NCBI RefSeq assembly: GCF_000321225.1
Contig: NW_004450477.1
Coordinates: 1,831,274 to 1,895,273 of the forward strand
Source of the DNA: Odobenus rosmarus divergens
Lineage: Eukaryota; Chordata; Mammalia; Carnivora; Odobenidae
Length of the DNA stretch: 64,000 nt
Reading direction: 5' to 3'
Part shown: piece after piece, positions 45,024 through 57,693 of the stretch
How positions within the stretch are numbered: the first letter of the stretch is position 1
Layout of the letters: the number at the start of each line of letters is the position of its first letter
Translations under genes and position numbers: made by a program
Notes under the pieces: model-generated
The model's database searches: none
What the model saw: only the letters and a program-made list of their open reading frames with translations
Told to the model about the DNA's origin: nothing

Positions 45024-46149
45024 AAGTGGACAGTATATTCCTTAAGCAGTTCCAATAAAGACAATGGGATAACTAACACTCTCAAAATTAAAAAATAAAA
45101 TGAAAAGACCTCCCCTTCAACTGCCCTTCCCAGAGCAAAGAAGTTATGGATACACATTAACCCTACAGTCCCCAAGTGCGGCTTGTTATAGTAACCTGGA
45201 AATGGTATAAGGGAATATGGAGAGATCATGGGATTTTGTTGCTACAGAAGTTTGGGGGTTATATAATAAGAACTTTACTTGCCAACCTCTGAATGGAGGA
45301 CAGCTCAGATGGAGGCAGAGCCAACAGACCCAGAGATCTAACTCTAAAACCCCACATAGTGAGTTCACTGGCTGAGCTCACATGTTCCAAGACTGAGGTT
45401 TTGGTATACGGTTATTATAAAAACAACCACAGTCCAAAAAATCTTAATTATGAAGACATGTTACTCTAAGAAATTCTCTCACACTTCTTCCTCCTATGAT
45501 GAATTAAGCTGTATATACCATCAGGAGGGTAATGTTTTCCCATTCGATAAAATTTCACTTTCCACTCACTTTGTGTTTTTATCATGAGAAGCACAGATGC
45601 TTTTTCCAAAGACATTTTTAAAATACCACACTTCTAAACAAAAATAAAATGAATTGCCCACAGGTAGGTGCCAGAAAAAGTTCACACACAGTTTTTCAGA
45701 AACTATTCCAAGGATCCTGGCAGTTAATTTATCAAAGTTAATGTATCAAAGTAATTGCCCTTTTCCCAACGATGGTGGCGTTTTGTGTCTCATGAACTTT
45801 CCAGGATTATTACCAGACAGTAAACATGAACATTATTATGCTCTGACAACATAAGATATTCATGTAAAATTTTAAACTAAAAAACAAGATAAAAGGTAAT
45901 CATTTTGTGATAGGATCATTACGATTGTCAGATGCCTGATAGGAATCAGATTGGGGGTCCCATAGAGCTAGCTGACTGGGACAATGTTGGGCCAACTGAC
46001 CGCACAAGACGCTGCTTCCCCTCTGCATGGGATCAAAATAGCCCTTAGGGATCCTTGTCTTAGTTTATAGATCCTTGCAAGATCAAGCCCAGAGCAAGGA
46101 TGCATTAAAAACATACTCTTTAGAGGAGGAGGAGGAGATAGAGGGGCAG
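45024..46149. other. Unique sequence
   Basis: Nothing recognised. Confidence 0.4.
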
Positions 46150-46370
46150 GGGAGGATATGATGATAATGAAATAGCTAGCATTTATTGTTCTTTTCCACA
46201 GGTGAGGCATCATACCAAAGGCTTCCTATAAATTAGCTCATTTAATTCTTGCAACAACTCTCTGGGATAGTATTATCAACCCCGTTTTATATAAGCTTAG
46301 GATGACTGAATAATATGCCCAAAGTTATATGGCTGAGAAATCCCAAGGCTCTGACTCAAATTCAACTGGG
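46150..46370 (-). mobile_element. MIR
   Basis: 'agctagcatttattgttctt', 'tcatttaattcttgcaacaa' and 'gcccaaagttatatggctga' mark an antisense MIR, well preserved over its length. Confidence 0.75.
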
Positions 46371-46778
46371 TTTGTGCGTAGGACCTCTTCATTTACCAGA
46401 TCTACTTTCCACCCTAATCTCTGCACGAATTTTATAAATTGTGCCAACTTTATAGACAGGTGGTTGATCTCTAGGATTTGCATCAGTGGGCTTCTGGACT
46501 GCAGTTGTTTCAGTTGATGGGAGCCAAGGAGGACGTCAGAGGGAGGAAGGAGACTAAGTCTGGGGTACATATTCCCGGGATCCCTCCCTGTAGTGTCACC
46601 TTCAAGTTTCTGTGTTCCTCAAGTGAAGATCACCACTGTTTTCAAGATGGTGCTCCCTATACAACTCTGTCTCAGGGTTCCAGAAACAAGACTGTACCAC
46701 CCTTTCATCCCACTGTTATTAATTCTGAAGCATGTACTCTGATGAAAGTTCTCTCTATCCTTGTAAATCGTCCCTGAA

Positions 46779-46979
46779 GGGGCGCCTGGGTGGCTCAGTC
46801 TTTGGGCATCTGCCTTCAGCTCAGGTCATGATCCCAGGGTCTTGGGATCGAGCCCCACATCGGGCTCTCTGCTCAGCGGGAAGCCTACTTCTCCCTCTCC
46901 CACTCCCCCTGCTTGTGTTCCCTCTCTCGCTGTGTCTCTCTCTGTCAAATAAATAAATAATAAAATCTTTAAAAAAAAT
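46779..46979 (+). mobile_element. Can-SINE, young
   Basis: Close to the arctoid consensus, with TCAGCGGGAAGCCT middle and (AAAT)n tail. Perfect 14-base duplication AAATCGTCCCTGAA at 46,765-46,778 and 46,980-46,993. Confidence 0.97.
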
Positions 46980-47230
46980 AAATCGTCCCTGAATTAAAAC
47001 CCCCCAAATTAACTTAATTTGAATGTATTAGATCATTTTATATCTACTGGGACTTTATTATAGTCTAACACCAAAAATTATGCTTTCAACCATCACGTTA
47101 AACTATCTCCTAAATTAGGGTTTCAGGTTTTCATCCTCTAGGATAAATGTACCTGGACTCCAGTATTACCTTAGAATACTTGTGAACTCTGTGAGACCTC
47201 TTGAAATCAAAGTCTCTCTTAAATATTTTT

Positions 47231-47396
47231 TTTAAAGATTTATTTGAGAGAGGGAGAGTGAGAATGAGCACTCACACAGAGGGACAGTGAGGGGGAGAAG
47301 CCGACTCCCTGCTGAGCAGAGCGCCCAAAGTGGGGCTCGGTCATGACCTGAGCCGAAGGCAGACGCTTAAATAACTGAGCTACCCAGACCCCCCCA
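47231..47396 (-). mobile_element. Can-SINE, older type
   Basis: Ends 'aactgagctacccagaccc'. The 'gatcccaggaccctgagatc' part of the body is deleted ('ggggctcggtcatgacctg'). Flanks TTAAATATTTTT and TTAAATAGTTTT. Confidence 0.92.
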
Positions 47397-47412
47397 TCCA
47401 TTAAATAGTTTT

Positions 47413-48114
47413 CTTACACCTTCCCTTTACTACTTTATGCCCTTCTATATCCTATTACAGTTAGACTGTGATAAGGAATTATCAGTTTAAACATTAATAC
47501 ATATGAAATCCTTTCCAATGAAATTTTGATCTCAAGAAACCGTATGCTTTTTCTTTCTAGATCTCAACTGTCTAGGACTTAGTCTTTCTTTTATGAGAAT
47601 CTAAGCAGTAAAATAAAGACTGCTATAAATATTTCTGTTCAAGTTCTTTAGAATACTGAAAGGTAAAAATGCTGGGGGGAAAATACCAACTTGGTTTCTG
47701 AAGCCACTATACTTAGAGTACCATTTCCCAAATAATACTTTGGAAAGCTCTGATACATCATAATGATAGTCCTGGATTTCATGAGACCTAACAACCCATT
47801 TTTGTCTAGGCATATTAGCATGCAGGTCACTATCTACCGCTGGACAAAGAGAGTAGGAAAGAACCTCTACATATATCTGTGTGTGTGCATGCATGCTACA
47901 TGCTTATGTGTACACGTATGTGTCTATTTACACACACAAGCAGTCCTGAAAGAGGCCCCAGTCCCTGTGTCTCTGCAGGAAGTACTGTCCCTGTGCTCAG
48001 GGACTGTAATGTGATTCCAACATTATAGCCTGGAATGCAACTCCCCTTGAAAATAATCTTATAGAATCACAACATCACAGCTAGGAGAGAACTTAGAGAT
48101 AGAACACAGATGTT
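47413..48114. other. Unique sequence
   Basis: Alternating TG/CA patch at 47,878-47,938; otherwise nothing recognised. Confidence 0.4.
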
Positions 48115-48130
48115 CAACCCCTTCATTTTT

Positions 48131-48334
48131 TTTTTTTTTTAAGATTTATTTGAGAGAGAGCGCCTGCAAGCATGCGGGGGTGGGGGAGGGACAGACAGAG
48201 AGGGAGAAAGGGAATCTCAAGCAGACTCCCCACTGAGCATGGAGCCCAAGGGGCTCGATCTCATGAACCTGAGATCATGACCTGAGCTGAAATCAAGAGT
48301 CAGAAGCTCAACCCACTGAGCCACCCAGGCACCC
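48131..48334 (-). mobile_element. Can-SINE, older type
   Basis: Antisense copy with 'actgagccacccaggcacc' end and G-rich middle. Duplication AACCCCTTCATTTTT on both sides (48,116-48,130 and 48,336-48,350). Confidence 0.96.
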
Positions 48335-48350
48335 CAACCCCTTCATTTTT

Positions 48351-49419
48351 CAGATGAGTCAGAACATAAGGGCAAAAAGTAACCTCTCCTGGTTCCCAAT
48401 CCCAGAGTCTGATATTATTAATCAGAGTTAGGGTGGGGGGTGGGGAGCTTTCTGCTGTTCCCCCAGGTACTGCCACCTGTGTCCATTACCTACTATTCCA
48501 CTGAGTCTTCAAAACCACCCAGAGATTGCCAGATGACACAATGGCTGAAAGCGATTACTCACGCAGCCTAATCTATTATGAGTAGTTTTACACATTATTA
48601 AATATTTTCACAGGATTTTTAATGACTGCATAGCCTGTTGGTTTCTGGATGTACCGCAGTTTAATTCATCAATCCCTTGTATTTTATTCACCTCCTCTTC
48701 ACCCCATTGCTAAGAGAGGGATTCCCACCCTAGGGTTATGGGAATGGCCAAACATCTGACATGGGACAGATGAGACCAATAGCAGTTTGAGTCACACACA
48801 CTCCCAGTCCAGGGGAGGACCATGCGTGCCACACAGGACCACACAGGGGTCACACCTGGGAACAGAGTGCACAAGCAGGGTCTATGGGAGGCAGGCATGG
48901 TAATAACAAGAGGGTGAGGTGACCCCTGGTTCCTGAAGGATGGGATCTGAATTTGGCTTGTTTGAATAATTTTGCACACTAGTAGGAAAATGAAGACTGT
49001 CACTCAGGGTTAAGCAGCATGTGCTTGGTTCCCATGATAAAGAGGGTGTTTTGGCAGGGGTTATCTTACCTACAGCAACAGAATGGGGAGGGGAACTTGC
49101 ATTTAGGCCATTCAAGCCCCCCCACCCACACCCAATTTCAGATGTCAAGGCAGCACATAATACTAAACCTTCATTTTCGGTCTTACCCCATACCTGGTTG
49201 TTGAAATTCCTGATATTTTGTTCTCAAACACAGCCACCATGTGCACCTTTGAACATCTATCATCTTACCTACCTCACTTTCTTAAATAAATAAATTCCTC
49301 AATGCTGAACTTAAATGGGGAAAAAAACAACAAAAACAAACACTGTTCTATAAGTAGATACATTGATGGGGGTTATGTTCCATCCCACGCCTGTCAAATA
49401 ATATTTATATTGTAAGCAG
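48351..49419. other. Unique sequence
   Basis: Nothing recognised apart from a T/A-rich stretch near 49,320. Confidence 0.4.
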
Positions 49420-49694
49420 AATGTTCTTTTGCTTTTAACTAAATGCTTTATTATAATACCTATACATTATTATAAAAACATGCCAACAAGACAAAATGGT
49501 ATATAATGAAAAATGAGAGTCTCCTTCACCTACTCTCAAAGCCCCACTACCAGGCCTCTCCCCAAAAGCGCCACAAAATGTTTCTGAACATATACAAGCA
49601 TGGCATATCTTTTTTAAAAGATTTTTTTAATCTAGTAAATAGGAGTATACTATACCTGGTGTTGAAACTGCCCAGTACCTCATTGGATGGATGG

Positions 49695-50283
49695 ATTAGT
49701 TTGCTAGAGCTGCCATAACAGAATACCACAGACTGGTGGCCTAAGGGACAGAAACTTAGTTTCTCACAGTTCTGGAGGCTAGAAGTCCAAGATTAGCATG
49801 TCAGCAAGTTTGGTTTCTCCTGAAGCCTCTCCCCTTGGCTGGCAGGCAGCTACTTGCTGTGTCCTCATATGGCCTTTCCTCTATCTGTGTGCCCCCTTGT
49901 GCTTTCTCTTCTTAAACGGACACCAGTCACATGGAATTAGGGCCCCATCCTTAATGATTTTAAAGTTAATCACCTCTTTCAAGGCCATGTCTCCTACTAT
50001 GGGCAGATTCTTTAAGATTTGAGAGAGAGCGAGCACGTGCTCGTGAGCAGGGGGAGGGAGAGAATCTGCAAGCAGACTCCCCCGCCGCCGAGCATGGAGC
50101 CCGATGTGGGACTCGGGGCTTGATCCTATGATTCCGAGATCATGACCTGAGCTGAAATCAAGAGTCAGATGCTCAACCGACTGAGCCACCCAGTGCCCCC
50201 AAATATAGTCACATTCTAAGATACTGGGAGGTTAGGAGACCTCAACTATGGATTTGGGGGGGAACACAATTCAGTCTATAACA
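49695..50283 (-). mobile_element. MLT1-type ERVL-MaLR solo LTR with SINE inside
   Basis: Antisense landmarks in order: 'ttagtttgctagagctgcc', 'tctcacagttctggaggcta', 'ccttggctggcaggcagc', 'catggaattagggcccc' and 'gggggggaacacaattc'. No viral genes. Interrupted at 50,012-50,199. Confidence 0.85.
50012..50199 (-). mobile_element. Can-SINE in MLT1
   Basis: Antisense, with a short T-run start, 'ccgactgagccacccagtgcc' end and a CCGCCGCC patch in the middle. No clear duplication. Confidence 0.92.
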
Positions 50284-50650
50284 GAAGCATTATAGATTTT
50301 GTTTCCAGCTTTTTACTATTATAACAATGGTATAATGAACATCACTGTACAGAAATCTTCATACGTGAGTATATCCATAGAATAAACTCCAAGGAGTAGA
50401 ATTGCTGAATCAAAGGAATAAATTTGCATATATAGTGCCAAATTGCAAACCTCCAAAAAGTTTTGTCAAATTTAAACTTCTACCAATAATGTATGAGGGT
50501 AGTCATTTCCCCTCATACCCAACAAACTGGCAATTATGAAACTTCATCTTTGTCAGCCTTTAAGTAAAAACTGATAGCTTATTTTGGTCTCCTTCTTTTA
50601 ATCGTCAGTGAGGTTTTATACAGTGTGCATTTTTATAATAAGCAGATTCT

Positions 50651-51087
50651 TGTTCCCTTTCATACAGCTATTATACTCACAGTGATTAAGTACTTACATT
50701 ATATTATTTTAGGGAATCAAAACTGCTGGAATGTCTTCATTTGAATCTAGAGTCAGGTAATTGAAACCTCTATTGGTTCCAATAGATCCAATCCAATTTG
50801 AAGAAGTATGGCCACCCACAGCCACACAGAACACAGTCTGTTGTGAATGGAACCGATCACTGATGGTATTTGCTGTCCATCAACAATGGTAAAAGCCAGC
50901 CCCTAATTAGCGCATTGCTGAGTGGTTATGTATCTCTCAATAACTTTGAGTTAATTTGAAGACTTTTTCCTCTACCATTTCTTTTCCAGTTGACATGCAG
51001 GCATGATTTAGCCTAGTGTTTTCAAATTGGGTTGAAAGAAAGTAGGTTGCTTTCAATTTTAGAGTTACCTGGAAGAATTGGGTAAAT
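50651..51087. other. Unique sequence
   Basis: Nothing recognised. Confidence 0.4.
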
Positions 51088-51105
51088 AAATCAAATCTAA
51101 TTTTT

Positions 51106-51292
51106 TTAAAGATTTTATTTATCTATCTAACTATCTGAAAGAGAGTGAAAACGAGAGAGATCACAGAGGGAGAGGAAGAAGCAGACTTGCCACTGAGTGG
51201 AGAGCCTGATGTGTGGCCCTCAATCCCAGGACCCTGAGATCATGACCTGAGCCAAAGGCAGACACTTAACTGACTAAGCCACCCAGGCGCCC
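51106..51292 (-). mobile_element. Can-SINE
   Basis: Antisense, with 'gactaagccacccaggcgcc' end and an (ATCT)n patch in the tail. Perfect 18-base duplication AAATCAAATCTAATTTTT at 51,088-51,105 and 51,293-51,310. Confidence 0.97.
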
Positions 51293-51310
51293 AAATCAAA
51301 TCTAATTTTT

Positions 51311-52104
51311 AACCCAGGACTAAGGCAGAGTTAGCTTTTCTTATACACTGCCATACAGAGGCTTCGGGAGCCTCTGAAAGATAAGATTCCGGGGCAGCCT
51401 CAAGATAGGCCTTCAGACCAGAATGGGTAGGCAGCCTGAACAAGGACAGGTTTAAATGAATAGGCAAGATGCTGGGAAAAGATGAGCATGTTTGCTATGG
51501 AACAGAATATTTTAAAAAGAAAAACTGCCTGCAGGACTTTGGTACAAGTGTATTCATTGGGATGGAGGCCCCATAGTGAAGGAGAAAATCATTTTCCTAT
51601 TTTATAGAATTACCCAGGTTTCCCAAGCACCTTCCAAAAGCAACAGAATATTTATGATGAAGATACGGTAGTCAATTCTGTCTGCCCCATGGAAATCGGG
51701 AAGTGCGCATGAAGCTTGCCATGTTTCAGGATTTCATCATATTTTTGGCAAGAGCACGTACACATAAGGAGAACTTTTGTTAAACCACATAACTCTGATC
51801 TTGTTTATGAGCTCTAAAATTAAATTATCTCACATAAATACTCAGAAGGTAGTTTTCATATTCGTCTCAATGGTCCACAGTACCACCACAAAAGAGCCAG
51901 TCACAATTCATTCTGTGACATGGGCGGCCTCTCGGCTTGGTACAATGTGCTACTTCGTGGGAGTTTGATGACCTACAGACTCTCACGCATTTAAAGAAGG
52001 AAAGAGTAGCTGGAAGCACTTTTGCTGGATCTGTGGCAAAAGCATTTACTATTGAATCAAGGAAATATACCAATGTGAAAGAATGAAGACTACAGTTCAG
52101 AGCT
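51311..52104. other. Unique sequence
   Basis: Nothing recognised. Confidence 0.4.
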
Positions 52105-52318
52105 TGCAAACTCTGTGAAGGACCTAATGGTAAATATTTTAGGTTTTGCAGGCCACTGGGTCTCTGTCACAACCACTAAACTCTGCGGTTGTATCACAGA
52201 AACAGCCGTAGACAGTACATAAATGAATAGGTGTAGCCATGTTCCAATAAAACTTTATTTACAAGAAACCGACAGTAGGCCAGATTTGGCCTATGGGCCA
52301 TAGTTTACCAACCCTCGC
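52105..52318. mobile_element. Ancient non-autonomous DNA-type repeat
   Basis: 'taaatattttaggttttgca', 'gtagccatgttccaataaaa' and 'gccatagtttaccaaccct' are fixed phrases of a widespread mammalian repeat, which I take to be of the hAT/MER type. Name not assigned. Confidence 0.6.
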
Positions 52319-52374
52319 TCTAGCCTACATTGATGTTCCTCTTCTCTGGTATTTTCTTTTTTAAACATATATAG

Positions 52375-52560
52375 CTACTATATCTGGCTTTTAAAAAAAA
52401 TTAACTTATTTAATCCTCAAAACACCTCTACTATTATTAGCTTCCCATTTCATAGATGAGAAAACTAAGGCACAAAGAGGTCGAGCAACTCTCCCAAAGT
52501 TGTACAACCAGGAAGTGGCAGAGCTAGAACACGAACTCAGGCAATCTGACCAGAGAGACC
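52375..52560 (-). mobile_element. MIR
   Basis: 'tttaatcctcaaaacacctc', 'catagatgagaaaactaagg' and 'agtggcagagctagaacac' mark an antisense MIR, well preserved. Confidence 0.8.
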
Positions 52561-52944
52561 ACAGCTTGCCACCTATTCTTGGGAGGTTTTAAATGTGCTA
52601 AGAGCGCTCAAAAATGTGTCTACCTTTCCAGGCACTCCTGAAACTCTAAGTCTGGCTTATACCCAGAGCAGATTAGCTCTGCTATTCATCTACATAGATT
52701 CTCAGGTTAATTTCAATTCCACATCAGACTTCTAGCAAGAGAAACAACGAGGAGATTCTGAGGGTCCCAAATCCACCCTGTCATTTGGAGGCTCTCAAAT
52801 GCCTTGTTAAGGCTGCTAGAGCTTCATCCAGCATCTTTTCCCAGTTTGCTATAAGCCAAGAATTTACTGTGCCCCTAAGAAATAATTTGAGACAAGACTG
52901 TGCTACCAAAATATGCTATTTAAAAAAAAAAAAAAAAAAAACAC
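52561..52944. other. Unique sequence ending in an A run
   Basis: 20-base A run at 52,922-52,941. No element assigned. Confidence 0.4.
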
Positions 52945-52953
52945 ACAAGAGTA

Positions 52954-53163
52954 GGGGTGCCTGGGTGGCTCAGTTGTTGAGCGTCTGCCTTAGGCTCAGG
53001 TCATGATCCCAGGGTCCTGGGATTGAGCCCCGTATCGGGCTCCCTGCTCAGCCAGGAGCCTGCTTCTCCCTCTCTCACTCCCCCTGCTTGTGTTCCCTCT
53101 CTAGCTGTCTCTCTCTCTGTCAAATAAATAAAATCTTTTAAAAATAATAATAAATTAAAAAAA
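52954..53163 (+). mobile_element. Can-SINE, young
   Basis: GGGGTGCCTGGGTGGCTCAG head, full CT tract and long A/T tail. Duplication ACAAGAGTA at 52,945-52,953 and 53,164-53,172. Confidence 0.96.
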
Positions 53164-53172
53164 ACAAGAGTA

Positions 53173-54204
53173 GATACCAAAAAATTGGCATACTGCAAGT
53201 AAAATTAATAACTATAGAAATAAAAATGTAGCCCAAAGTTCTCCTGTAACACAAAATTATGAGTCATCCGGATAAAAAGAGATGATGTTTGTCACTGCAA
53301 GTAAAAGGATACTATCATGAGGTTTGGGATTTCTCTCTTTGAATAGAGTAAACAAACCCTGACTATTGGTAGTCTCAGTACTAAGGACATGAGTTCAATT
53401 TGAAGGTGCTACTTGCCTAACACTCTTCTCAATTTGTTCTGCCCTCAGTATCCTATCATACTATGTAGATTTTTCTTTCAGTCAAAATTTATCTCATTTG
53501 ATAGGGTTAAAACCACCATCTCATCTAATTAAAGAAGAAGAGTAAACTGAACATTCTCTTTTAGAACATGGAAATTCCCTATGGTTGCCAAAAAGAACTT
53601 GAAATGCTTTAAGATTAAGATTATACATTCAGTCAAATCAGCAATTATAAATTAGTAGCTTTGTGCAGAGATTTAGAATGTAAGTAGAACGAGAAAAGAG
53701 ATTATTCTCTAAAACAGCCTCTGGGAAAGCTAAGTGGGTGTTTTCATGTCCCATTCATAAAACCCAAGGACGAATCCATCAACTTTTCTATGGCCTTTAT
53801 TGCAGAGAAAAGAAAATCCACTGTTTCTATTTGTTAAAAGCGTTCAGCTTTCATATCCTGGGAGAACAGAGAATGTTTGACCCTGAAGGGGCAGAATATT
53901 CTTATATGTAAGTTAAAAAGAGAAAGATATTTTATCATGTAAATGTGTTTTGTCATTTATTAGAAAACACCACTGTAGTATTGTGGGAGGAGGGGGTCCC
54001 TAATAAGCTTGAAATTTTCATTGGCCAGCAAACATAAAAGGGCAGGGGAAGAAAAAATATGTAAAATCTATTCTGTGCCAGGCTCCATTCTAGGAAATTT
54101 AATATAGTTACATTAAGGAAATAGCTAACTTTAAATGTTAGTTTCTGTCTTCAAGTTTTAAAGACTGATGATTATTATTTAAAATATTTTCTCTTATCTG
54201 TAAC
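53173..54204. other. Unique sequence
   Basis: About 1 kb with nothing recognised. Confidence 0.4.
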
Positions 54205-54335
54205 TATGTGTGGTGAGGAATGTTAACTAGATTTATTGTGATCATTTCACAATATACACAAACATCGAATCATTACGCTGTACACCTGAAGTTAATATAA
54301 TGTTATAGGTCAATTACATCTCCATACAAAAATAG
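54205..54335 (+). mobile_element. L1 3' UTR end fragment
   Basis: 'gtgatcatttcacaatatac', 'cgctgtacacctgaagttaa' and 'ataggtcaattacatctcc' form a typical L1 3' terminus. Truncated at both sides. Confidence 0.75.
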
Positions 54336-54974
54336 AAAATATTTTCTCTTGTTTCAATTGTTGTTTGGAAAATTTAAATTTCACTGTGAAAGCACTGCTT
54401 TCTTTTACATGAACGCTTTTACTTAAAGCAGCCCCAGAAGACCTAACTGGTGAAGAAGTCTCCCTGTTGCTGGAGGTACCCATTTTACAACTATCAAAAG
54501 AGCCACAGAAACTCTGGAGCATTTTTACTTATCAAGCCCTTCCTTACCATCTCCCATCCCCCATTATAAACCAATACATTTCTCACTATGAGGGCTCTTG
54601 TGACTATAATAAATGAGGCATGACTTTGCAAGCAGCTGGAACAACCCCAAGAAGTCATTTACATGATGAAACCCTAGAGTGTCTGAACACAGTACCAGGT
54701 GGGAGACCCGGTACACTCTTGCATCGGATGTACCCCAAAGCAGCATCATACACTTCTTGCAAGTGTGCCATCAGATCCTTCCCAAATCCTCATTCCCCTA
54801 CCAAGCACCCTCAGGGAAACCTGGAGAGCTGCTTCAGACCTAGCAAACTAGCTGCCTTCCCTCATACTTCCTGCCCCAATTTTACTGAAAACTCACTTTC
54901 CTTGACTTCAACTAATTTAGTCATTTTGTTAGGTTTTCCGTGTGTCATAGATATTGACTGCATTCACTTGGCTG
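54336..54974. other. Unique sequence
   Basis: Nothing recognised. Confidence 0.4.
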
Positions 54975-54985
54975 TTTTAAGTCTT

Positions 54986-55178
54986 TTTTTTTTTAAGATT
55001 TATTTATTTATTTGAGAGAGAGAGTGAGCAGGAGGGAGGGGCAGAGGAAGAGGGAGAGAGAGTCTTAAGCAGACTCTGCCCTGAGTCTGACACGGGGCTT
55101 GATCTCAAGACTCTGAGATCAGGGGCTGAGCCGAAACCAAGAGTCGGACACTTAACCAACTATGCCACCCAGGTGCCC
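54986..55178 (-). mobile_element. Can-SINE, older type
   Basis: Antisense, ending 'ctatgccacccaggtgccc'. Duplication TTTTAAGTCTT on both sides. Confidence 0.95.
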
Positions 55179-55229
55179 ATTTTAAGTCTTAAAATAAAGG
55201 CTATGGGGCTCTGACTACAATCATTTACT

Positions 55230-55490
55230 GAGTACCTATGAACCCAAGTGCCATACTGTTTGCTCTGTTTAGATAATTTATATATATATATATATTGCAC
55301 AGATCATTCAAATCTCCCCATATATTCTCTATAACAACCCAGTGAGGAATGGATTTGTATTCCCATTTTATAGAAGAGGAAGTTGAGCCTCAGAAGTTAG
55401 AAACGGGCAGGACGGTGATAATGATACAAACTAATTAGTGACTTCTGAAATCTACTGCCCTTAACCATGAGGCAATACTGCCCAGAATTG
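55230..55490 (-). mobile_element. MIR with internal (TA)n
   Basis: 'actgagtacctatgaaccca', 'cattttatagaagaggaagt' and 'accatgaggcaatactgccc' mark an antisense MIR. A (TA)n run of about 17 bases sits at 55,279-55,295. Confidence 0.65.
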
Positions 55491-56164
55491 TCTTCATCGA
55501 AGTGGTTAACATAAAAACACACATAATTATATCCTCAGAAATTACCTTCAACTCTATCTTTAAACTCTACCTTTTTTAAAATCATTTTTGTAAGGCTAAA
55601 TTTAGATGGGCTGGTTCTTAACATTATTTTGGTTGTGGATCCATAGAGATTTTGACAATGCCGTGCATACTCCACCCAGACAAAAAGCACAGCCCACACA
55701 TACAACAGTCCAGGTGGCTGCCAACTTTAAGGATGCCTTTACTGACATTAGAATCCCTCTCAGTCACAGGCTAATGTTGCCAGATCATCTCTGCAAGTAT
55801 TACCAGCAGAGATGGTAATTCTTCGCTTTGATTTTCTACTGAAGTGAAATGTAGCATTTCTATTACTGCATTCTGTTCATGATGTGGAGGGGAATGACTC
55901 ACAATGGACTTTTCACACTTCTAAATCCCCATGTCTTCAATAGTGATGTTAAAGATGGTGTCACCTTTCTACCCCATCAACCTCAGAGATATAATGTTTT
56001 GCTACTGCCAGTACATTTTCCCTCCTGTTGAAAGAGTCTTATTTATTACAACATATATAATTAGGTACATTTTTCCAGCATAGACTCATTCAGAGAGAGA
56101 GAGTTTGACCACAGGGCATATGAAAAATATTTAAGAGTAGCTATATACAAAAGGCTATCTAGAA
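55491..56164. other. Unique sequence
   Basis: Nothing recognised. Confidence 0.4.
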
Positions 56165-56410
56165 TTGCATGGTGGTTAAGAACTCAAGCTTTGAAATAAG
56201 GTGGCTGAAAAAGATGGCCAAAGGTTCAAACATGGGTTCTACCATTTACCTCCTATAGGACCTTGAGCACTTTACTTAACCTCTGAGTTCCTTTATCTAT
56301 GAATGGGGATAATAACACACATTCTGCATGGTTCAAGTTAATGTTAAAACTAGAGGAGAAACACACAGAGCTTGGTATATAGTAAGCACTTGGTAATGGG
56401 TGCTCTTATT
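56165..56410 (+). mobile_element. MIR, near full length
   Basis: 'catggtggttaagaactcaa', 'ggttctaccatttacctcct', 'tacttaacctctgagttcct' and 'cttggtatatagtaagcact' in sense order. Confidence 0.85.
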
Positions 56411-57467
56411 ATGTTATTCTTAATTTTCAATGGACTGGTTATCTGGCATGATTATAAAAAATAGTATTCTGGCCAAAAGACAGTTTCCATATTTATCATG
56501 TTAAAATTAATATGTAGGATTAAATTATGGATTTTTTGCTTGTGCTTAAGAGGAAACCCAATCAGATTACTGATTTTTAAGGAAAAGAACCAACAATGCT
56601 TAAAGATGAAAGCATAGGACTTATCCTATCTTTAATCATTTGGATGGATCCTCTGGGCTCAGGGTTACTATAATAAATATTAATCATCATCATTATATAA
56701 TAGATATGTAGAAATAAACAGCAAGAGGGGTTTCCAGATGATAAAATATCAACTACTCTTTTACTACAGTACAATATTCTGTGATATATCTTTTTATTAA
56801 GTCATACGGGAGATGTATTTTTAAAAGATTAATAGTGGGTACTCAGTGAATGCTTATTGAAGGTCAAATTGAAAACCAGACTTATGTGTATTCTTTTATT
56901 ATGTCTCACAACTTCCTAGCAGGACAAAGATTATATGCCGACTTTATGTTTGAAGCAACTGAGTTAGAAAGCTCAATTTGCCAATGTACACACGAGTTGT
57001 ATAAAGTAGTAATTAGAACATCAGTATTCCAACTTTGGCCTAACTTCAAACCCATGCTGTTTTTACCATAGTCTGCTGCCTGCCAAATTTTATAATGAAA
57101 TATACATAATTTTCAAACCAGTCAGGAACTCTGCTTATAAAATGTATTACCCTCTCCATTATCAATCTGATAACCTCCTGGAGGGGTGGGGGAAGGTGGC
57201 CAAGTTGAAGAAATAAATATAAAGGATGTAGTATCTCTTGAATATACAGAGAGATTTCAACTTCAAAAAATAGAGAAAATAATAAATGAAACTCTGATCT
57301 GAGACAACAATTAAAATGTTACACCCTTTCTCTGGCTTATTAAGTGGGTTCATATGAATGAGCTGCCATCCCAAACTAATTAGAAGGCCAATTGCAAGCA
57401 TAACTTGGCAATCTGATTACTAATTTGAATGAAACTGCAAAGGACACATGAAAACTATATAAAATCA
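56411..57467. other. Unique AT-rich sequence
   Basis: Nothing recognised. Confidence 0.4.
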
Positions 57468-57481
57468 AGAAAATTTCTCCA

Positions 57482-57679
57482 GGGGCACCTGGGTGGCTCA
57501 GTTGTTAAGCGTCTGCCTTCGGCTCAGGTCATGATCCCAGGATCCTGGGATCAAGCCCCACATCAGGCTCTCTGCTCAGCGGGAAGCCTGCTTCTCCCTC
57601 TCCCACTCCCCCTGCTTGTGTTCCCTCTCTTGCTGTCTCTCTCTCTGTCATGAATAAAATCTTTAAAAAAAAAAAAGAA
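57482..57679 (+). mobile_element. Can-SINE, young
   Basis: Close to consensus. Perfect 14-base duplication AGAAAATTTCTCCA at 57,468-57,481 and 57,680-57,693. Confidence 0.97.
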
Positions 57680-57693
57680 AGAAAATTTCTCCA

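Larger units (their letters stand above)
49420..50650 (-). mobile_element. Old L1M fragment split by an LTR
   Basis: 49,440-49,690 and 50,285-50,650 both read as antisense old L1. The second part has 'gtagaattgctgaatcaaag' and 'cttctaccaataatgtatga'. The MLT1 LTR lies between them, so the L1 is older than the LTR. Confidence 0.65.
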
